Shown in pieces: positions 54,883 through 63,730 of a DNA stretch of 64,000 bases. Position 1 is the stretch's first letter. Each line of letters begins with the position of its first letter. A program made the position numbers and the translations under genes. The stretch comes from JANNSX01 sp041397825 (GTDB taxonomy: Bacteria > Pseudomonadota > Alphaproteobacteria > Rhizobiales > Hyphomicrobiaceae), in assembly GCA_041397825.1 (NCBI GenBank), contig JAWKVX010000002.1, positions 372,001 to 436,000 of the forward strand, given 5' to 3'. A model generated the notes under the pieces. The model worked only from the letters and a program-made list of their open reading frames with translations. It searched no databases and was not told the origin of the DNA.

Positions 54883-55295
54883 TGTTCCTTCTGGACACCA
54901 ATGTCGTCTCCGAGCTTCGCAAGCAGACGCGCATAAGTGGCCCGGTGAAGCGCTGGGTCGAGGGCGCTACGCTGTCGACGCTCTTCCTGTCGTCTATCAC
55001 GATCTCCGAGGTTGAAATCGGCGCGCAACGCATCCTGCAGCGTGACCGCAGGCAGGGCGAGTGGCTCGTTCGATGGATCGAGGTTGGCTTGCTGGTGGCG
55101 TTCGCGGGCCGCATCATACCGGTCGATGTCGCCGTTGCGCGAAAATCCGCTTCACTGCACGTTCCTGATCCGCGATCTGAGCGGGATGCCACGATCGCGG
55201 CGACGGCATTGGTGCATGGGTTGACTCTCGTGTCCCGCAACGTCCGCGACTTCTCGAATATGGGTGTCCCCGTCATTGATCCCTTTGAGGGCTAG
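54882..55295 (+). CDS. vapC: PIN-domain toxin (VapC/FitB type)
   Basis: A 137-residue ribonuclease toxin with the PIN acidic set: Asp5 (LLDTNVVSE), Glu43 (SSITISEVEIG) and Asp102 (SERDATIAATAL), ending in LVSRNVRDFSNMGVPVIDPF. Such toxins cut tRNA or rRNA when the antitoxin is lost. The gene is intact. The stop lies only three bases before the pabB-pabC fusion gene, so transcription probably continues into it. Confidence 0.92.
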   Translation: MFLLDTNVVSELRKQTRISGPVKRWVEGATLSTLFLSSITISEVEIGAQRILQRDRRQGEWLVRWIEVGLLVAFAGRIIPVDVAVARKSASLHVPDPRSERDATIAATALVHGLTLVSRNVRDFSNMGVPVIDPFEG

Positions 55296-55298
55296 GAC

Positions 55299-57098
55299 GT
55301 GACCTACGTCCTTCTCGACAACAGTCTCGACCGCGGTGGCTTGCGGCTCCTCTTCGACGAGCCGGCTGAAGTCATTGTGGCACATGAGCCAGCGGAAGTT
55401 GGCCCGGCGCTCGCGCGCATCGAGAAGGCGCTGGGCGCAGGCCAGCATGCCGCCGGCTTTTTCGCCTATGAGCTCGGGCTCCTGCTCGAGCCGCGACTGG
55501 CTCATAGGCTGCCTCGGAAACGGGACGTTCCGCTGCTGTGGTTCGTCATCGTCAATCGACCCCGGCGGCTGAGCGACGCCGATTGCCTTCGGTTTCTCAA
55601 GTCCCGGGCAGGAGCCCACTCCGCGCCGCGGACGATCTCGGTCAGCCTCGATGAGAAGGCCTACCTCTCGCGCTTCGACATTGTGAAGGACATGATTGCC
55701 TCGGGCGACATCTATCAGCTGAACCTCACCTTCAAGGCACGCTTCGAGATCGAGGGGCCGCCGGAGGCGCACTACCTCGATCTCCGTAAGAAGCAGCGCG
55801 TCGCCTATGGGGCCGTCGTCGCTACGGATACGTTCACAATTCTCTCCTCCTCGCCCGAGCTGTTCGTGCGCATCACCGATGGCGTCATCGAGACGCGGCC
55901 GATGAAGGGTACGGCCGCACGTGCAATGTCGATTGCAGCCGACGCCGAGGCGAAACGCATCCTTGCTTCCGATGTCAAGCAGCGTGCAGAGAACCTGATG
56001 ATCGTCGACCTGATGCGCAACGACATCGGCCGCATCTCCGAAATCGGCTCGGTCGAGGTGACGGATCTCTTCTCGGTCGAGACCTACCGCACGCTGCATC
56101 AACTGACCTCGGGCGTGCGCGCGCAGCTCGAGCCAGGCATCGGACTGTCCGACTGGCTTCCGGCCATCTTCTCGCCGGGCTCCGTCACCGGCGCACCGAA
56201 GGTCCGTGCCATGGAGCTGATCTCGGAGCTGGAGACCGAGCCGCGCGGCGTCTATTGCGGGGCCATCGGCTGGCTCGCGCCCAACGGGGATGCGTGCTTC
56301 AACGTCGCCATCCGCACGGCGACGATCTGGCCCGGCGGCAAGGCCGAGATGGGAATCGGCAGCGGCGTGGTCTGGGATTCGGTCGGGACAAGCGAATACG
56401 CCGAGTGCCTGCTCAAGATGAAGTTTCTCACCGAACCGGCTATCCCGCTCGAGTTGTTCGAGACGATGCTCTGGGACGGCGGCGCGGGCATCTACCTCGA
56501 GCAGCGCCACGTTGATCGCTTGAAATCTTCCGCTGACTATTTCGGCCTGCCGCTCGATACCAAGAAGCTTGCGAGGATCTTCGCCGGCTTTGCGAAGCGC
56601 TATGGGGCGACGCGTCAGCGCGTGCGTCTCGTGCTCGGCGAGGAGGGTCAATTGAGCCTCACGGCGACCCCCCTTGCGGCCACCGATCCGCAGCACCGCT
56701 TGCGTTATGTCGTGTCAGATCAACGAGTCGATCCCACCGATCCGTTTCTCTATCACAAGACGACGCGTCGGGCGCTCTATGAGGGCGAGCACGCGCGCGC
56801 CATGGAGGTGTTCGGCGCCGACGAGGTGATCTTCCTCAATTCACGGGGTGAGATCGCCGAAGGCAGTCGCACCACCGTCTTCATCGAGCGCGATGGCGTG
56901 CTTCTCACGCCCACTCTCGCCAGCGGCCTGCTGCCTGGCACGCTCAGGGCAGAGCTCCTGGAGGCGGGTCGCGCCCAGGAGGCGGTCCTGACGCCAGACG
57001 ATCTCGAACGCGGCCGGGTTTTTCTCGGCAACTCGGTGCGCGGGCTCATGAGGGCGGATCCGATCGACCGATCGGAGCTGACCCGACGCGCCGGTTGA
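55299..57098 (+). CDS. pabB: fused aminodeoxychorismate synthase I and ADC lyase (PabB-PabC)
   Basis: A 599-residue bifunctional protein making 4-aminobenzoate for folate. Residues 1 to about 380 are the chorismate-binding PabB part (SGDIYQLNLTFKARFEIEGP; ETRPMKGTAARA; NLMIVDLMRNDIGR; FSPGSVTGAPKVRAMELISE). Residues from about 385 are a class IV PLP aminotransferase fold (ELFETMLWDGGAGIYLEQRH; EVIFLNSRGEIAEGSRTTVF; LASGLLPGTLRAELLEAG) corresponding to ADC lyase. The glutamine amidotransferase PabA is not in the window. The GTG start lies three bases after the vapC stop. Confidence 0.93.
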   Translation: MTYVLLDNSLDRGGLRLLFDEPAEVIVAHEPAEVGPALARIEKALGAGQHAAGFFAYELGLLLEPRLAHRLPRKRDVPLLWFVIVNRPRRLSDADCLRFLKSRAGAHSAPRTISVSLDEKAYLSRFDIVKDMIASGDIYQLNLTFKARFEIEGPPEAHYLDLRKKQRVAYGAVVATDTFTILSSSPELFVRITDGVIETRPMKGTAARAMSIAADAEAKRILASDVKQRAENLMIVDLMRNDIGRISEIGSVEVTDLFSVETYRTLHQLTSGVRAQLEPGIGLSDWLPAIFSPGSVTGAPKVRAMELISELETEPRGVYCGAIGWLAPNGDACFNVAIRTATIWPGGKAEMGIGSGVVWDSVGTSEYAECLLKMKFLTEPAIPLELFETMLWDGGAGIYLEQRHVDRLKSSADYFGLPLDTKKLARIFAGFAKRYGATRQRVRLVLGEEGQLSLTATPLAATDPQHRLRYVVSDQRVDPTDPFLYHKTTRRALYEGEHARAMEVFGADEVIFLNSRGEIAEGSRTTVFIERDGVLLTPTLASGLLPGTLRAELLEAGRAQEAVLTPDDLERGRVFLGNSVRGLMRADPIDRSELTRRAG

Positions 57099-57143
57099 CC
57101 TCTCGCCGGCTGGATCCGGCTCACTACTGCGGAGAATGACAGC

Positions 57144-57599
57144 ATGACACGTGCACGGCTCGTTCCCGACGACTTCGTCGTTCCCCTGGCGCTGGAAACC
57201 TCAGAGTTCCGCCTGCGGCCCTTGCTCATCGGCGACGTGGTCAAGGATTATGAGGCCGTGATGACCAGTGTCGAGCATCTCAAAGGACTTATGTCGCCGG
57301 GCTCGGATTGGCCCGTTGACCTCACCTTCGAGGATGACCTCATCGATCTCGGCTGGCATCACAAGGAGTTCCGGCGCCGGACCTCCTTCGCCTTTACGGT
57401 CATGAGCCTCGACGAGAGCCGCTGCCTCGGCTGCTGCTACATCTATCCGGCCAGCGATCCGGCTCATGACGCCGAAGCCTACTATTGGGCGCGGCAGAGC
57501 GAGCTTGCAGGCGGTCTGGAGGAGAGACTTGGCGTTGCCTTCCGCGACTGGCTCGCGCGCGACTGGCCTTTCAAGCGGGTGGCATTTCCGGGGCGATGA
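57144..57599 (+). CDS. GNAT-family N-acetyltransferase
   Basis: A 151-residue protein. It shows FRLRPLLIGDVVKDYEAVMT near the N terminus, then SFAFTVMSLDESRCLGCCYI and DAEAYYWARQSELAGGLEER: a divergent acetyltransferase fold with the strand that precedes the acetyl-CoA loop, though a textbook Q/RxxGxG/A loop is not evident. Substrate unknown. Converges on the decayed gene at 57.6-57.8 kb. Confidence 0.7.
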   Translation: MTRARLVPDDFVVPLALETSEFRLRPLLIGDVVKDYEAVMTSVEHLKGLMSPGSDWPVDLTFEDDLIDLGWHHKEFRRRTSFAFTVMSLDESRCLGCCYIYPASDPAHDAEAYYWARQSELAGGLEERLGVAFRDWLARDWPFKRVAFPGR

Positions 57600-57602
57600 C
57601 AC

Positions 57603-57835
57603 TCAAGCAATACGGGTCGCGCGGAGTTTTCCCTCATCGAGCGTCACGCTGAGACCCGGAGTGCCGTTAACGGACAGACGGCCGTCACGTCGATGGCGAT
57701 TGGATCGGACAGCATGACGTCGCGAGCGTTGATCGGCCAATCCGGCGGGTTGAGGACAGCCGCTCAGGACGGGATGAAACGGCGGATCGAGCCACACCTC
57801 GTGATGCGTGATGTCGATGGCGGCAATCTTTAATG
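57603..57835 (-). pseudogene. mandelate racemase/muconate-lactonizing family remnant
   Basis: On the minus strand directly after the sugar kinase, KIAAIDITHHEVWLDPPFHP is the recognisable N terminus of an enolase-superfamily sugar-acid dehydratase. The frame then jumps to the C terminus: INARDVMLSDPIAID in a second frame, followed in the first frame by GRLSVNGTPGLSVTLDEGKL and RATRIA to the stop. The start codon is lost (TTA in place of ATG) and the whole catalytic barrel, about 280 residues, is deleted. It once probably worked with the neighbouring kinase in sugar-acid use. Confidence 0.65.
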
Positions 57836-58780
57836 GCCGGCTCCAGGCGGTGGTCCAAGTTCGGCCGCCAGTGGAAGGTCGGCACCACGTCGAGAGCATG
57901 TGAGGGCGGCCGCACGATTGGCGTAGCCGATGAGGGCCGTTGTCGTCGTCTCGTCGATCGCAGCGAGGCGCGTCTTGGTGCGCATCCCAAGGCACCGGAG
58001 GCCGTTGAGCAATGCGGCCTGGAATGAATCGCCAGCGCCAACGGTATCAACGACCTTGACCGCACTGGGCTCTACCGTAGCCTCATGCTGAGCGGTGAAT
58101 GCCGTGGCACCTTTCTCACCCATCGTGATCACCACAAGCGCGGCACCGCCGTGGAGCCATTCCTGAGCCACGTCGGCCGTGCTCCGTCCCGGCCAGAGCA
58201 ACGCCAGGTCCTCGGTGCTAGCTTTGATCACGTCGGCGAGTTTCGCCAAATGCGCGATCCGCCGGCGCCATACGGCCATGTCAGGCTCGACGGACGGCCG
58301 GACATTCGGGTCGAGCGAGAGGAGGCGTGCAGCGGCTTCCCGCTCGGCCAGCGCTCTCACTGCATCTGCGGTCGGGGTGGCGACGATCGTGTAGGAGCCG
58401 AAATGCAAGGCGGTCACTGTCGCGGGGAGTGTCGGTAGCCGATCGGGCATCAGGCTGCGGTCGGCGGCACCGGCACCGTAGAAGGTATAGGCGGGCGTGC
58501 CGGCGCTCGTCTGTCCGACCAGCGACAGGGTGGTCGGCCGGTCGAGGCGGGCGATCAGGGTGGTGTCGACGGCCTCGGCCTCCAGGCGGTCGAACAGGCG
58601 GTCGCCCAGCGGGTCGAGCGACAGGCCGGCATAGAACCCGACCGGCGCCCCGAGTCGTGCAAGTCCGATGGCCACATTGAACGGCGATCCGCCAGCGCGG
58701 GCATCGAGCGCCAATCCGCCATCCGAGCGCTCCTCGCCGACAAGAAGATCGAACAGCGCCTCGCCGCAGACAATGTACAT
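57830..58780 (-). CDS. PfkB-family carbohydrate kinase
   Basis: A 316-residue ribokinase-fold kinase. MYIVCGEALFDLLVGEE, then ARAGGSPFNVAIGLARLGAP (PfkB signature 1), LVVITMGEKGATAF and VVDTVGAGDSFQAALLNGL (signature 2, with the catalytic Asp and anion hole). Fructokinase or 2-keto-3-deoxygluconate kinase are both plausible; substrate not fixed. The stop overlaps the first bases of the racemase-family remnant. Divergent from the GST gene. Confidence 0.9.
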   Translation of the reverse strand: MYIVCGEALFDLLVGEERSDGGLALDARAGGSPFNVAIGLARLGAPVGFYAGLSLDPLGDRLFDRLEAEAVDTTLIARLDRPTTLSLVGQTSAGTPAYTFYGAGAADRSLMPDRLPTLPATVTALHFGSYTIVATPTADAVRALAEREAAARLLSLDPNVRPSVEPDMAVWRRRIAHLAKLADVIKASTEDLALLWPGRSTADVAQEWLHGGAALVVITMGEKGATAFTAQHEATVEPSAVKVVDTVGAGDSFQAALLNGLRCLGMRTKTRLAAIDETTTTALIGYANRAAALTCSRRGADLPLAAELGPPPGAGH

Positions 58781-58875
58781 ATGCCCTCCTCGGACCGGCA
58801 GACCGGCTGGCGTCCTAGCAGGTGCGCCCCGTCTCGGCTATGGTCATCGACGCACGCATGAAGACAGGAAGAACA

Positions 58876-59580
58876 ATGTCCGACCAGCGCCCAATCGAGC
58901 TCCACATCTGGCCAACGCCCAACGCCTACAAGGTCTCGATCTTCCTCGAGGAGGCCAAGCTCCCCTACACGGTGAAGCTCGTCAACATCGGCACCGGTGA
59001 CCAGTTCAAGCCGGACTTCCTCAAGATTGCACCCAACAATCGGATGCCGGCGATCGTCGATCCGGACGGCCCCGGCGGCAGGGCAATCTCCGTCTTCGAG
59101 TCGGGCGCCATCCTGCAGTATCTCGGACGCAAGACCGGCAAATTCTATCCCGCCGACGAGCGCAAGCGTGTCGAGGTCGACCAGTGGCTGTTCTGGCAGA
59201 TGGCCGGCCTCGGGCCGATGGCGGGTCAAGCCCATCACTTCCGCCAGTATGCGCCGGAGAAGGTGCCCTACGCGATCAAGCGCTACACCAATGAGGTCAA
59301 TCGCCTCTATGGCGTTCTGAACCAGCGCCTGGAGGGGCGGACCTATATTGCCGGCACCTATTCGATCGCCGACATGGCCTCGTTCCCCTGGATCCGTCCC
59401 TTCGAGCGACAGGGACAGAAACTTGAGGATTTCCCACACCTCAAATCCTGGTTCGAGCGCATGAACAACCGGCCGGCCGTCAAGCGCGGTCTCGATCTCG
59501 CCAAGGAGGCGCAAGGCACTGTCAATCTCAAGACGGACAAGGCGGCGCAGCGGATCATGTTCGGTCAGCGCGCCCGCTAG
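58876..59580 (+). CDS. glutathione S-transferase family protein (YfcG/Nu-like)
   Basis: A 234-residue two-domain protein: N-terminal thioredoxin-like part (IELHIWPTPNAYKVSIFLEE; LKIAPNNRMPAIVDPDGP; AISVFESGAILQYLGRKTG) with the ES glutathione contact, and a helical C-terminal part (YIAGTYSIADMASFPWIRPF). The pattern is that of bacterial disulfide-bond oxidoreductases such as YfcG. The start at 58876 follows AGGA; an upstream ATG is less likely. Reaction on a natural substrate unknown. Confidence 0.92.
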   Translation: MSDQRPIELHIWPTPNAYKVSIFLEEAKLPYTVKLVNIGTGDQFKPDFLKIAPNNRMPAIVDPDGPGGRAISVFESGAILQYLGRKTGKFYPADERKRVEVDQWLFWQMAGLGPMAGQAHHFRQYAPEKVPYAIKRYTNEVNRLYGVLNQRLEGRTYIAGTYSIADMASFPWIRPFERQGQKLEDFPHLKSWFERMNNRPAVKRGLDLAKEAQGTVNLKTDKAAQRIMFGQRAR

Positions 59581-59904
59581 CTAAGGCCGCGAGTCGATCT
59601 GAGCACGACTGATCAGCGGCAATCGGACGAATTCGCCTCGCCATGAGGCATTTTGCAGTATGGTTAGCGCAAGCTTTCCCTCTTGCTTGACGGATCGTTA
59701 TCGGGCGTGCGGAGCCGGTCAAATTGCTCCGAAGACGGAGCCTTGGATATCGGTCGTCAATCATATTTGCCGGCATTTAACGATCTTTCGGAGTGGCCGT
59801 TTACTCGATTTTTCGGAAGCTCTGGCGATCTTCGACGCGTGTTGAGGACAACGATCACGCGATCCGAGAAGGGGTGTTCCGGGAGCTGATCGAGGGAGGC
59901 TGAC
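59581..59904. other. 324-base intergenic region with one small hairpin
   Basis: Between GST and the Sel1 gene. GCTCCG (59726-59731), loop AAGA, CGGAGC (59736-59741) form a perfect 6-bp hairpin without a T-run. The rest is somewhat AT-rich with no gene that I can support; it presumably holds the Sel1 promoter. Confidence 0.35.
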
Positions 59905-60174
59905 ATGGCACGTGCCGACATGCTCTCGATGGAGCCGGCGATCTACGGGGGGTTGACGACGAGCGCCGATGCGCTGTTCGAGCTCGGCTTGCGCTACTCG
60001 ACAGGACGTGACTGCGACGTCGACTTCGTCGCGGCGCACAAATGGTTCAATCTCGCCGCACTGAAGGGCAATATGGCCGCTCGTGACTACCGCAAGGAGC
60101 TGTCGGAGGAGATGACCAAGTCTCAGGTCGCCGAAGCCCAGAAGCTCGCTCGTGAATGGCTCAGGAGCCATTGA
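59905..60174 (+). CDS. single Sel1-repeat small protein
   Basis: An 89-residue protein with one Sel1/TPR-like helix pair: ALFELGLRYSTGRDCDVDFV, then AAHKWFNLAALKGNMAARDY, followed by a charged helix (MTKSQVAEAQKLAREWLRSH). The start is secure: GAGGGAGG lies five bases before the ATG. One-repeat versions of this type are common as unknown proteins in Hyphomicrobiales; role unknown. Confidence 0.85.
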   Translation: MARADMLSMEPAIYGGLTTSADALFELGLRYSTGRDCDVDFVAAHKWFNLAALKGNMAARDYRKELSEEMTKSQVAEAQKLAREWLRSH

Positions 60175-60595
60175 GCCGCGAGTGCGACAGACACCGACCG
60201 CGCGCCACATGTCGGCGGCGGTGATTTCAGCCGTCGTCGGTTCTTGCTTGTCGTTCGACAGACCGACCGTGCACTCGGCCACCGTTATCAGCTGCTCACT
60301 GGTCACTCGGGCCTTTCTGACGCCGAGACTCCAGCGATTTCTGTCCGTATCGTACAGGACCTCCGACGGGTCGCTTTCGTGGTCGACGGACCCGACACGC
60401 AAACGCTACCGGCCATCGTCCCGCCATGGGCAGCCGGCGACAAATAGCTCCGCGAGCTCGGGATTGACAATCGTAAATTGCTGAATTCAGTCAGGGCCTG
60501 ACGTGTGGGTCGTCACCTGGCGTCGCTCGGCTTGGCTCCATGGAGGAGGCTGCTATAACGCCGGTACCCCGCATTGCGACGACAGAAGGGTGACC
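60175..60595. other. 421-base region without a supported gene
   Basis: Open frames on both strands (up to about 110 residues) have no ribosome binding site and unlikely composition. TTGACA at 60464-60469 is a good -35 match but no -10 follows at the right distance. It may hold the hydrolase promoter; otherwise nothing is recognised. Confidence 0.3.
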
Positions 60596-61408
60596 ATGAC
60601 GCGTGCCGCCTCGCTGGCCTGGAAGCTGCCCTTCGCAGTCGCCGGTTTCTATCTCGTGGCCGGACTGGCCCTCTACGCCGGGCAGCGCCGCCTGATGTAT
60701 CCGGCTGATCCGACGCGTGTCGCACCGGCAAGGATCGGTCTTGACGTGTCGGAGGTCGAGCTTCAGACCCACGACGGCGAGCGCCTTGTCGCCTGGCACG
60801 CCAAGGCCAGGCCCGGCAAACCGACGCTGCTCTACTTCCACGGCAATGGCGGCAACCTGGCCGGCCGCAGCGACCGTATCGGCCTCTATCGCCGCGAGGG
60901 CTATGGCCTCTTGATGATGGCCTATCGTGGCTACAGCGGCTCGACTGGTCGGCCGAGCGAGGCGGGCAACGTGGCCGATGCCCGGCTGGCCTATCGATGG
61001 TTGCGCGAGGCCGGGGTGACCGGGGACCAGATCGTGCTCTATGGCGAGAGCCTCGGCACAGGTGTAGCGGTTCAGCTGGCGGCGTCCGAGCCGGTCAAGG
61101 GCATGATTTTGGACGCGCCATACACCTCGATCGCCGACGTGGCCCAACGGCACTATCCCTGGATGTGGGTCAGGCCGTTCGTGCTTGATCGTTACGACTC
61201 GATCGGCATCATTCCAACGGTCCATGTGCCGCTTCTCGTGCTGCACGGCGCTCGAGACCGCATCGTGCCCGTGGATATGGGTGAAGCAGTATTCGCGGCC
61301 GCTAACGAGCCGAAGCGTATCGTCGTCTTCCCCGAGGCTGGGCACCTCTTTCACACCGAGTTCGGATCGTTCGATGTGATCCGTGAGTTCATTGCCGGGC
61401 TGGATTGA
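60596..61408 (+). CDS. membrane-anchored alpha/beta hydrolase
   Basis: A 270-residue protein with an N-terminal helix (MTRAASLAWKLPFAVAGFYL, then VAGLALYAG) and an alpha/beta hydrolase domain of the BEM46/ABHD13-like group: LLYFHGNGGNLAGRSDRIGL (oxyanion region), nucleophile Ser in LYGESLGTGVAVQL, Asp in LHGARDRIVPVDMG and His in FPEAGHLFHTEFG. AAGGG precedes the start at 60596. Esterase or lipase-like; substrate unknown. Followed by a RidA gene after 72 bases. Confidence 0.9.
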   Translation: MTRAASLAWKLPFAVAGFYLVAGLALYAGQRRLMYPADPTRVAPARIGLDVSEVELQTHDGERLVAWHAKARPGKPTLLYFHGNGGNLAGRSDRIGLYRREGYGLLMMAYRGYSGSTGRPSEAGNVADARLAYRWLREAGVTGDQIVLYGESLGTGVAVQLAASEPVKGMILDAPYTSIADVAQRHYPWMWVRPFVLDRYDSIGIIPTVHVPLLVLHGARDRIVPVDMGEAVFAAANEPKRIVVFPEAGHLFHTEFGSFDVIREFIAGLD

Positions 61409-61480
61409 TCGCTCCGCCGGAGATTGTCTTGCAGGTCAGCCTGTGCGAGCCTCCGGGCACTACGCAACAGGAGCTCCATC

Positions 61481-61864
61481 ATGTCCCGCAAGCTCGTCTC
61501 CTCCGGCTCGAAGTTCGAGTCCGAAATCGGCTACTCACGTGCCATTGTCGATGGCGACTTCGTCTTCGTCTCCGGCACGACCGGATTCGACTATGCCAAG
61601 ATGACCATCTCCGACGACGTCGCCGAGCAATGCGAGCAGACGCTGAGGAACATCGAGGCGGCCTTGAAAGAAGCTGGCGCCGGATTCAAGGACGTGGTGC
61701 GGGCAACCTATATCCTGCCGAATGCCGCCGACTTTCCGGCATGCTGGCCGGTGCTGAGGAGATATCTGGGCGACGTGCGCCCGGCTGCGACCATGTTCAG
61801 CGCCAATCTCGCCGATGCCAGGATGAAAATCGAGATCGAGGTCACCGCGAAGCTCGGGCATTAG
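61481..61864 (+). CDS. RidA family protein (second copy type)
   Basis: A 127-residue protein: SGSKFESEIGYSRAIVDGDF, FVFVSGTTGFDYAKMTISDD, EQTLRNIEAALKEAGAGFKD, VVRATYILPNAADFPACWPV, and PAATMFSANLADARMKIEIE at the end. The usual substrate-binding arginine context (xxxPxRTT in RidA) reads RPAATMF here, so it belongs to an Rid subgroup that may lack deaminase activity. AGGAG lies eight bases before the ATG at 61481. Confidence 0.88.
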   Translation: MSRKLVSSGSKFESEIGYSRAIVDGDFVFVSGTTGFDYAKMTISDDVAEQCEQTLRNIEAALKEAGAGFKDVVRATYILPNAADFPACWPVLRRYLGDVRPAATMFSANLADARMKIEIEVTAKLGH

Positions 61865-61895
61865 CTCTCATGGCCATGCGCAACATTCGCGATCG

Positions 61896-62105
61896 CTACA
61901 GTCCCTGCCGCGCCCGCGCGAGTACAGCCTTGAGCACATCGAGATCACCGACTTGATTGGCGAGGAGAAGCACCAGCCGAGTGTTCAAGCGGTGGCTGTC
62001 AGTGTCACTCAGGCCCTCGTGAGCGGCGATGAGCGCAGCATAGAAATCATCGCCCTTGCCGGAGAAGTTCTCGGCTGTGACAAGTCGCGTGGTCGGGTCA
62101 GTCAT
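61896..62105 (-). CDS. DUF2783 protein
   Basis: A 69-residue soluble helical protein: FSGKGDDFYAALIAAHEGLS followed by LNTRLVLLLANQVGDLDVLK. DUF2783 genes are repeatedly found beside MhpA-like flavin hydroxylases, as here, and are of unknown function. Its ATG overlaps the monooxygenase stop, so it is translated with it. Last gene of the aromatic operon. Confidence 0.85.
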   Translation of the reverse strand: MTDPTTRLVTAENFSGKGDDFYAALIAAHEGLSDTDSHRLNTRLVLLLANQVGDLDVLKAVLARARQGL

Positions 62106-63652
62106 GTCGGATATCCCAGGGCGCGACGATGGGCGGATTGGATGGCGGCGGCGTCCGGTCGGTCGAAGCGCGCGGCGACATGCTGGTCCGGGCGAATGAG
62201 GTAGATGGCATCGCCGTAGCGCTGGCGCGCAGTGGCCTCACTGGTCGCGACACAATCGAGGCCGGTACCGTCAGGAGCGCGTGCCTCGCCAGTGGCCAGG
62301 AGGTGAAACCTGCCGCCCAGACGCTGGAGTAGCCAGCCACCGCCAGCCGGGGCATCGAGGCACGGCGTGCCCGGCGTAAGGCCGAAACCGCCATTCGCGG
62401 GCGTTTGCAACGACATGCCCGCCAACGAGCACGGTAACGACAGCCGGCCGGAATTGACGAGCCGGCGCGCGAACGGGAGATCGGCGGCCAGCCCCAGCAT
62501 CTCGTCGCGAAACATGCGCTCGATGCCGGCTTTGGGCGACATGAAGTTGGTGGCCCGAGAGGAGTTCAGGATGTTCTCGTCGGCGCCGAAGGTGCGCTCC
62601 TCGTCGTAGCTTTCGAGCAGTCCCGGCCCCGCCTCGCCTTTCAGGATCGACGCCAGCTTCCAAACCAGATTGTCGATGTCCTGGATGCCCCCATTACCCC
62701 CACGTGCCCCGAATGGCGAGACGACATGGGCACTGTCGCCGGCGAAAATCACACGGCCATGTACGAACCGCTCGAGCCGGCGGCATTGGAACGTGTAGAC
62801 CGACACCCAATCGAGCTCGAACGGTCGATCGCCGAGCATCGCCTTGAGCCGTGGGATGACCCGTTCTGGCTGTTTCTCGGCTTCCGGATCGGCGTCCGGC
62901 CCAAGCTGCAGATCGATGCGATAGATGTCGTCGGGCTGCTTGTGCAGGAGCGCCGATTGTCCGGAGTGGAACGGTGGCTCGAACCAGAACCAGCGCTCGG
63001 ACGGGAAGTCGGCGGTCATCTCGACGTCGGAGATGAGGAAACGCTCTTCGAACACCCGGCCGGCGAAATCGAGCCCGAGCGCGCCTCGGACCGTCGAGCG
63101 GACACCATCACAGGCGATCAGGTAGTCAGCCTCGATCTGGTAGGTTCCATCGGGCGTCTCGACGGTTGCCCGAACACAGTCCCTCGATGGCGAGACACCG
63201 GTCACCTTGTTCTTCCAACGTAGCTCGATGAGGTCTTTGAGTTCGGCTGCGCGATCGAGCAGGTACTCCTCGACATAGTATTGCTGCAAGTTGATGAAGG
63301 CCGGCATCTTGTGGCCGGCCTCCGGCAGGAGGTCGAATGCGTAGACTTCTTTGTCCCGATGAAAAAGGCGGCCGACCTTCCAGGTGACGCCCTTCTCGAT
63401 CATCCGGTCGCCAACGCCGAGCCGGTCGAAGATCTCGAGCGTCCGCTTCGACCAGCAGATGGCGCGGCTGCCGAACGATACGACGTTGTTGTCGTCCAGC
63501 ACAACGGAGGCGATGCCATGGAGTGCCAGGTCTATGGCGGCGGCGAGACCGATTGGACCGGCCCCGACGATCGCAACGGGCCAGCGCCGGCCGGACTCCC
63601 CCGCAAGCTCCGCAGGAGCCTGGTAGGGATAGGGCTTGTAGGCATAGCGCAT
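62102..63652 (-). CDS. FAD-dependent aromatic-ring monooxygenase (MhpA/PobA-like)
   Basis: A 516-residue class A flavin hydroxylase. FAD fold VAIVGAGPIGLAAAIDLALH, the DG motif ACDGVRSTVRGAL, and the GD motif GRVIFAGDSAHVVSPFGARG followed by GNGGIQDIDN. The C-terminal thioredoxin-like part (PDGTGLDCVATSEATARQRY; YLIRPDQHVAARF) is that of the MhpA type, which hydroxylates phenolic acids. ATG 63652 is used; a TTG seven codons upstream is possible. Downstream of an FAH-family gene, it indicates breakdown of an aromatic acid; the ring substrate is not known. Confidence 0.92.
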   Translation of the reverse strand: MRYAYKPYPYQAPAELAGESGRRWPVAIVGAGPIGLAAAIDLALHGIASVVLDDNNVVSFGSRAICWSKRTLEIFDRLGVGDRMIEKGVTWKVGRLFHRDKEVYAFDLLPEAGHKMPAFINLQQYYVEEYLLDRAAELKDLIELRWKNKVTGVSPSRDCVRATVETPDGTYQIEADYLIACDGVRSTVRGALGLDFAGRVFEERFLISDVEMTADFPSERWFWFEPPFHSGQSALLHKQPDDIYRIDLQLGPDADPEAEKQPERVIPRLKAMLGDRPFELDWVSVYTFQCRRLERFVHGRVIFAGDSAHVVSPFGARGGNGGIQDIDNLVWKLASILKGEAGPGLLESYDEERTFGADENILNSSRATNFMSPKAGIERMFRDEMLGLAADLPFARRLVNSGRLSLPCSLAGMSLQTPANGGFGLTPGTPCLDAPAGGGWLLQRLGGRFHLLATGEARAPDGTGLDCVATSEATARQRYGDAIYLIRPDQHVAARFDRPDAAAIQSAHRRALGYPT

Positions 63653-63730
63653 CGCTTCGGTCCATATGCGCAAGTTGGTTGCGCGTGAAACTATTTATCG
63701 CTCACCGGGCTCGCCGGCAACACCGCTGTA

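Noticed and set aside
57603..57995. 130-codon minus-strand frame as an intact gene
   Set aside because: Only its end matches a protein family and the match needs two frames; the upstream half is a shadow of the PfkB kinase gene.
60175..60595. Genes in the frames at 60152-60484 (plus) and 59761-60402 (minus)
   Set aside because: No ribosome binding site, odd composition, and mutual overlap; left as non-coding.
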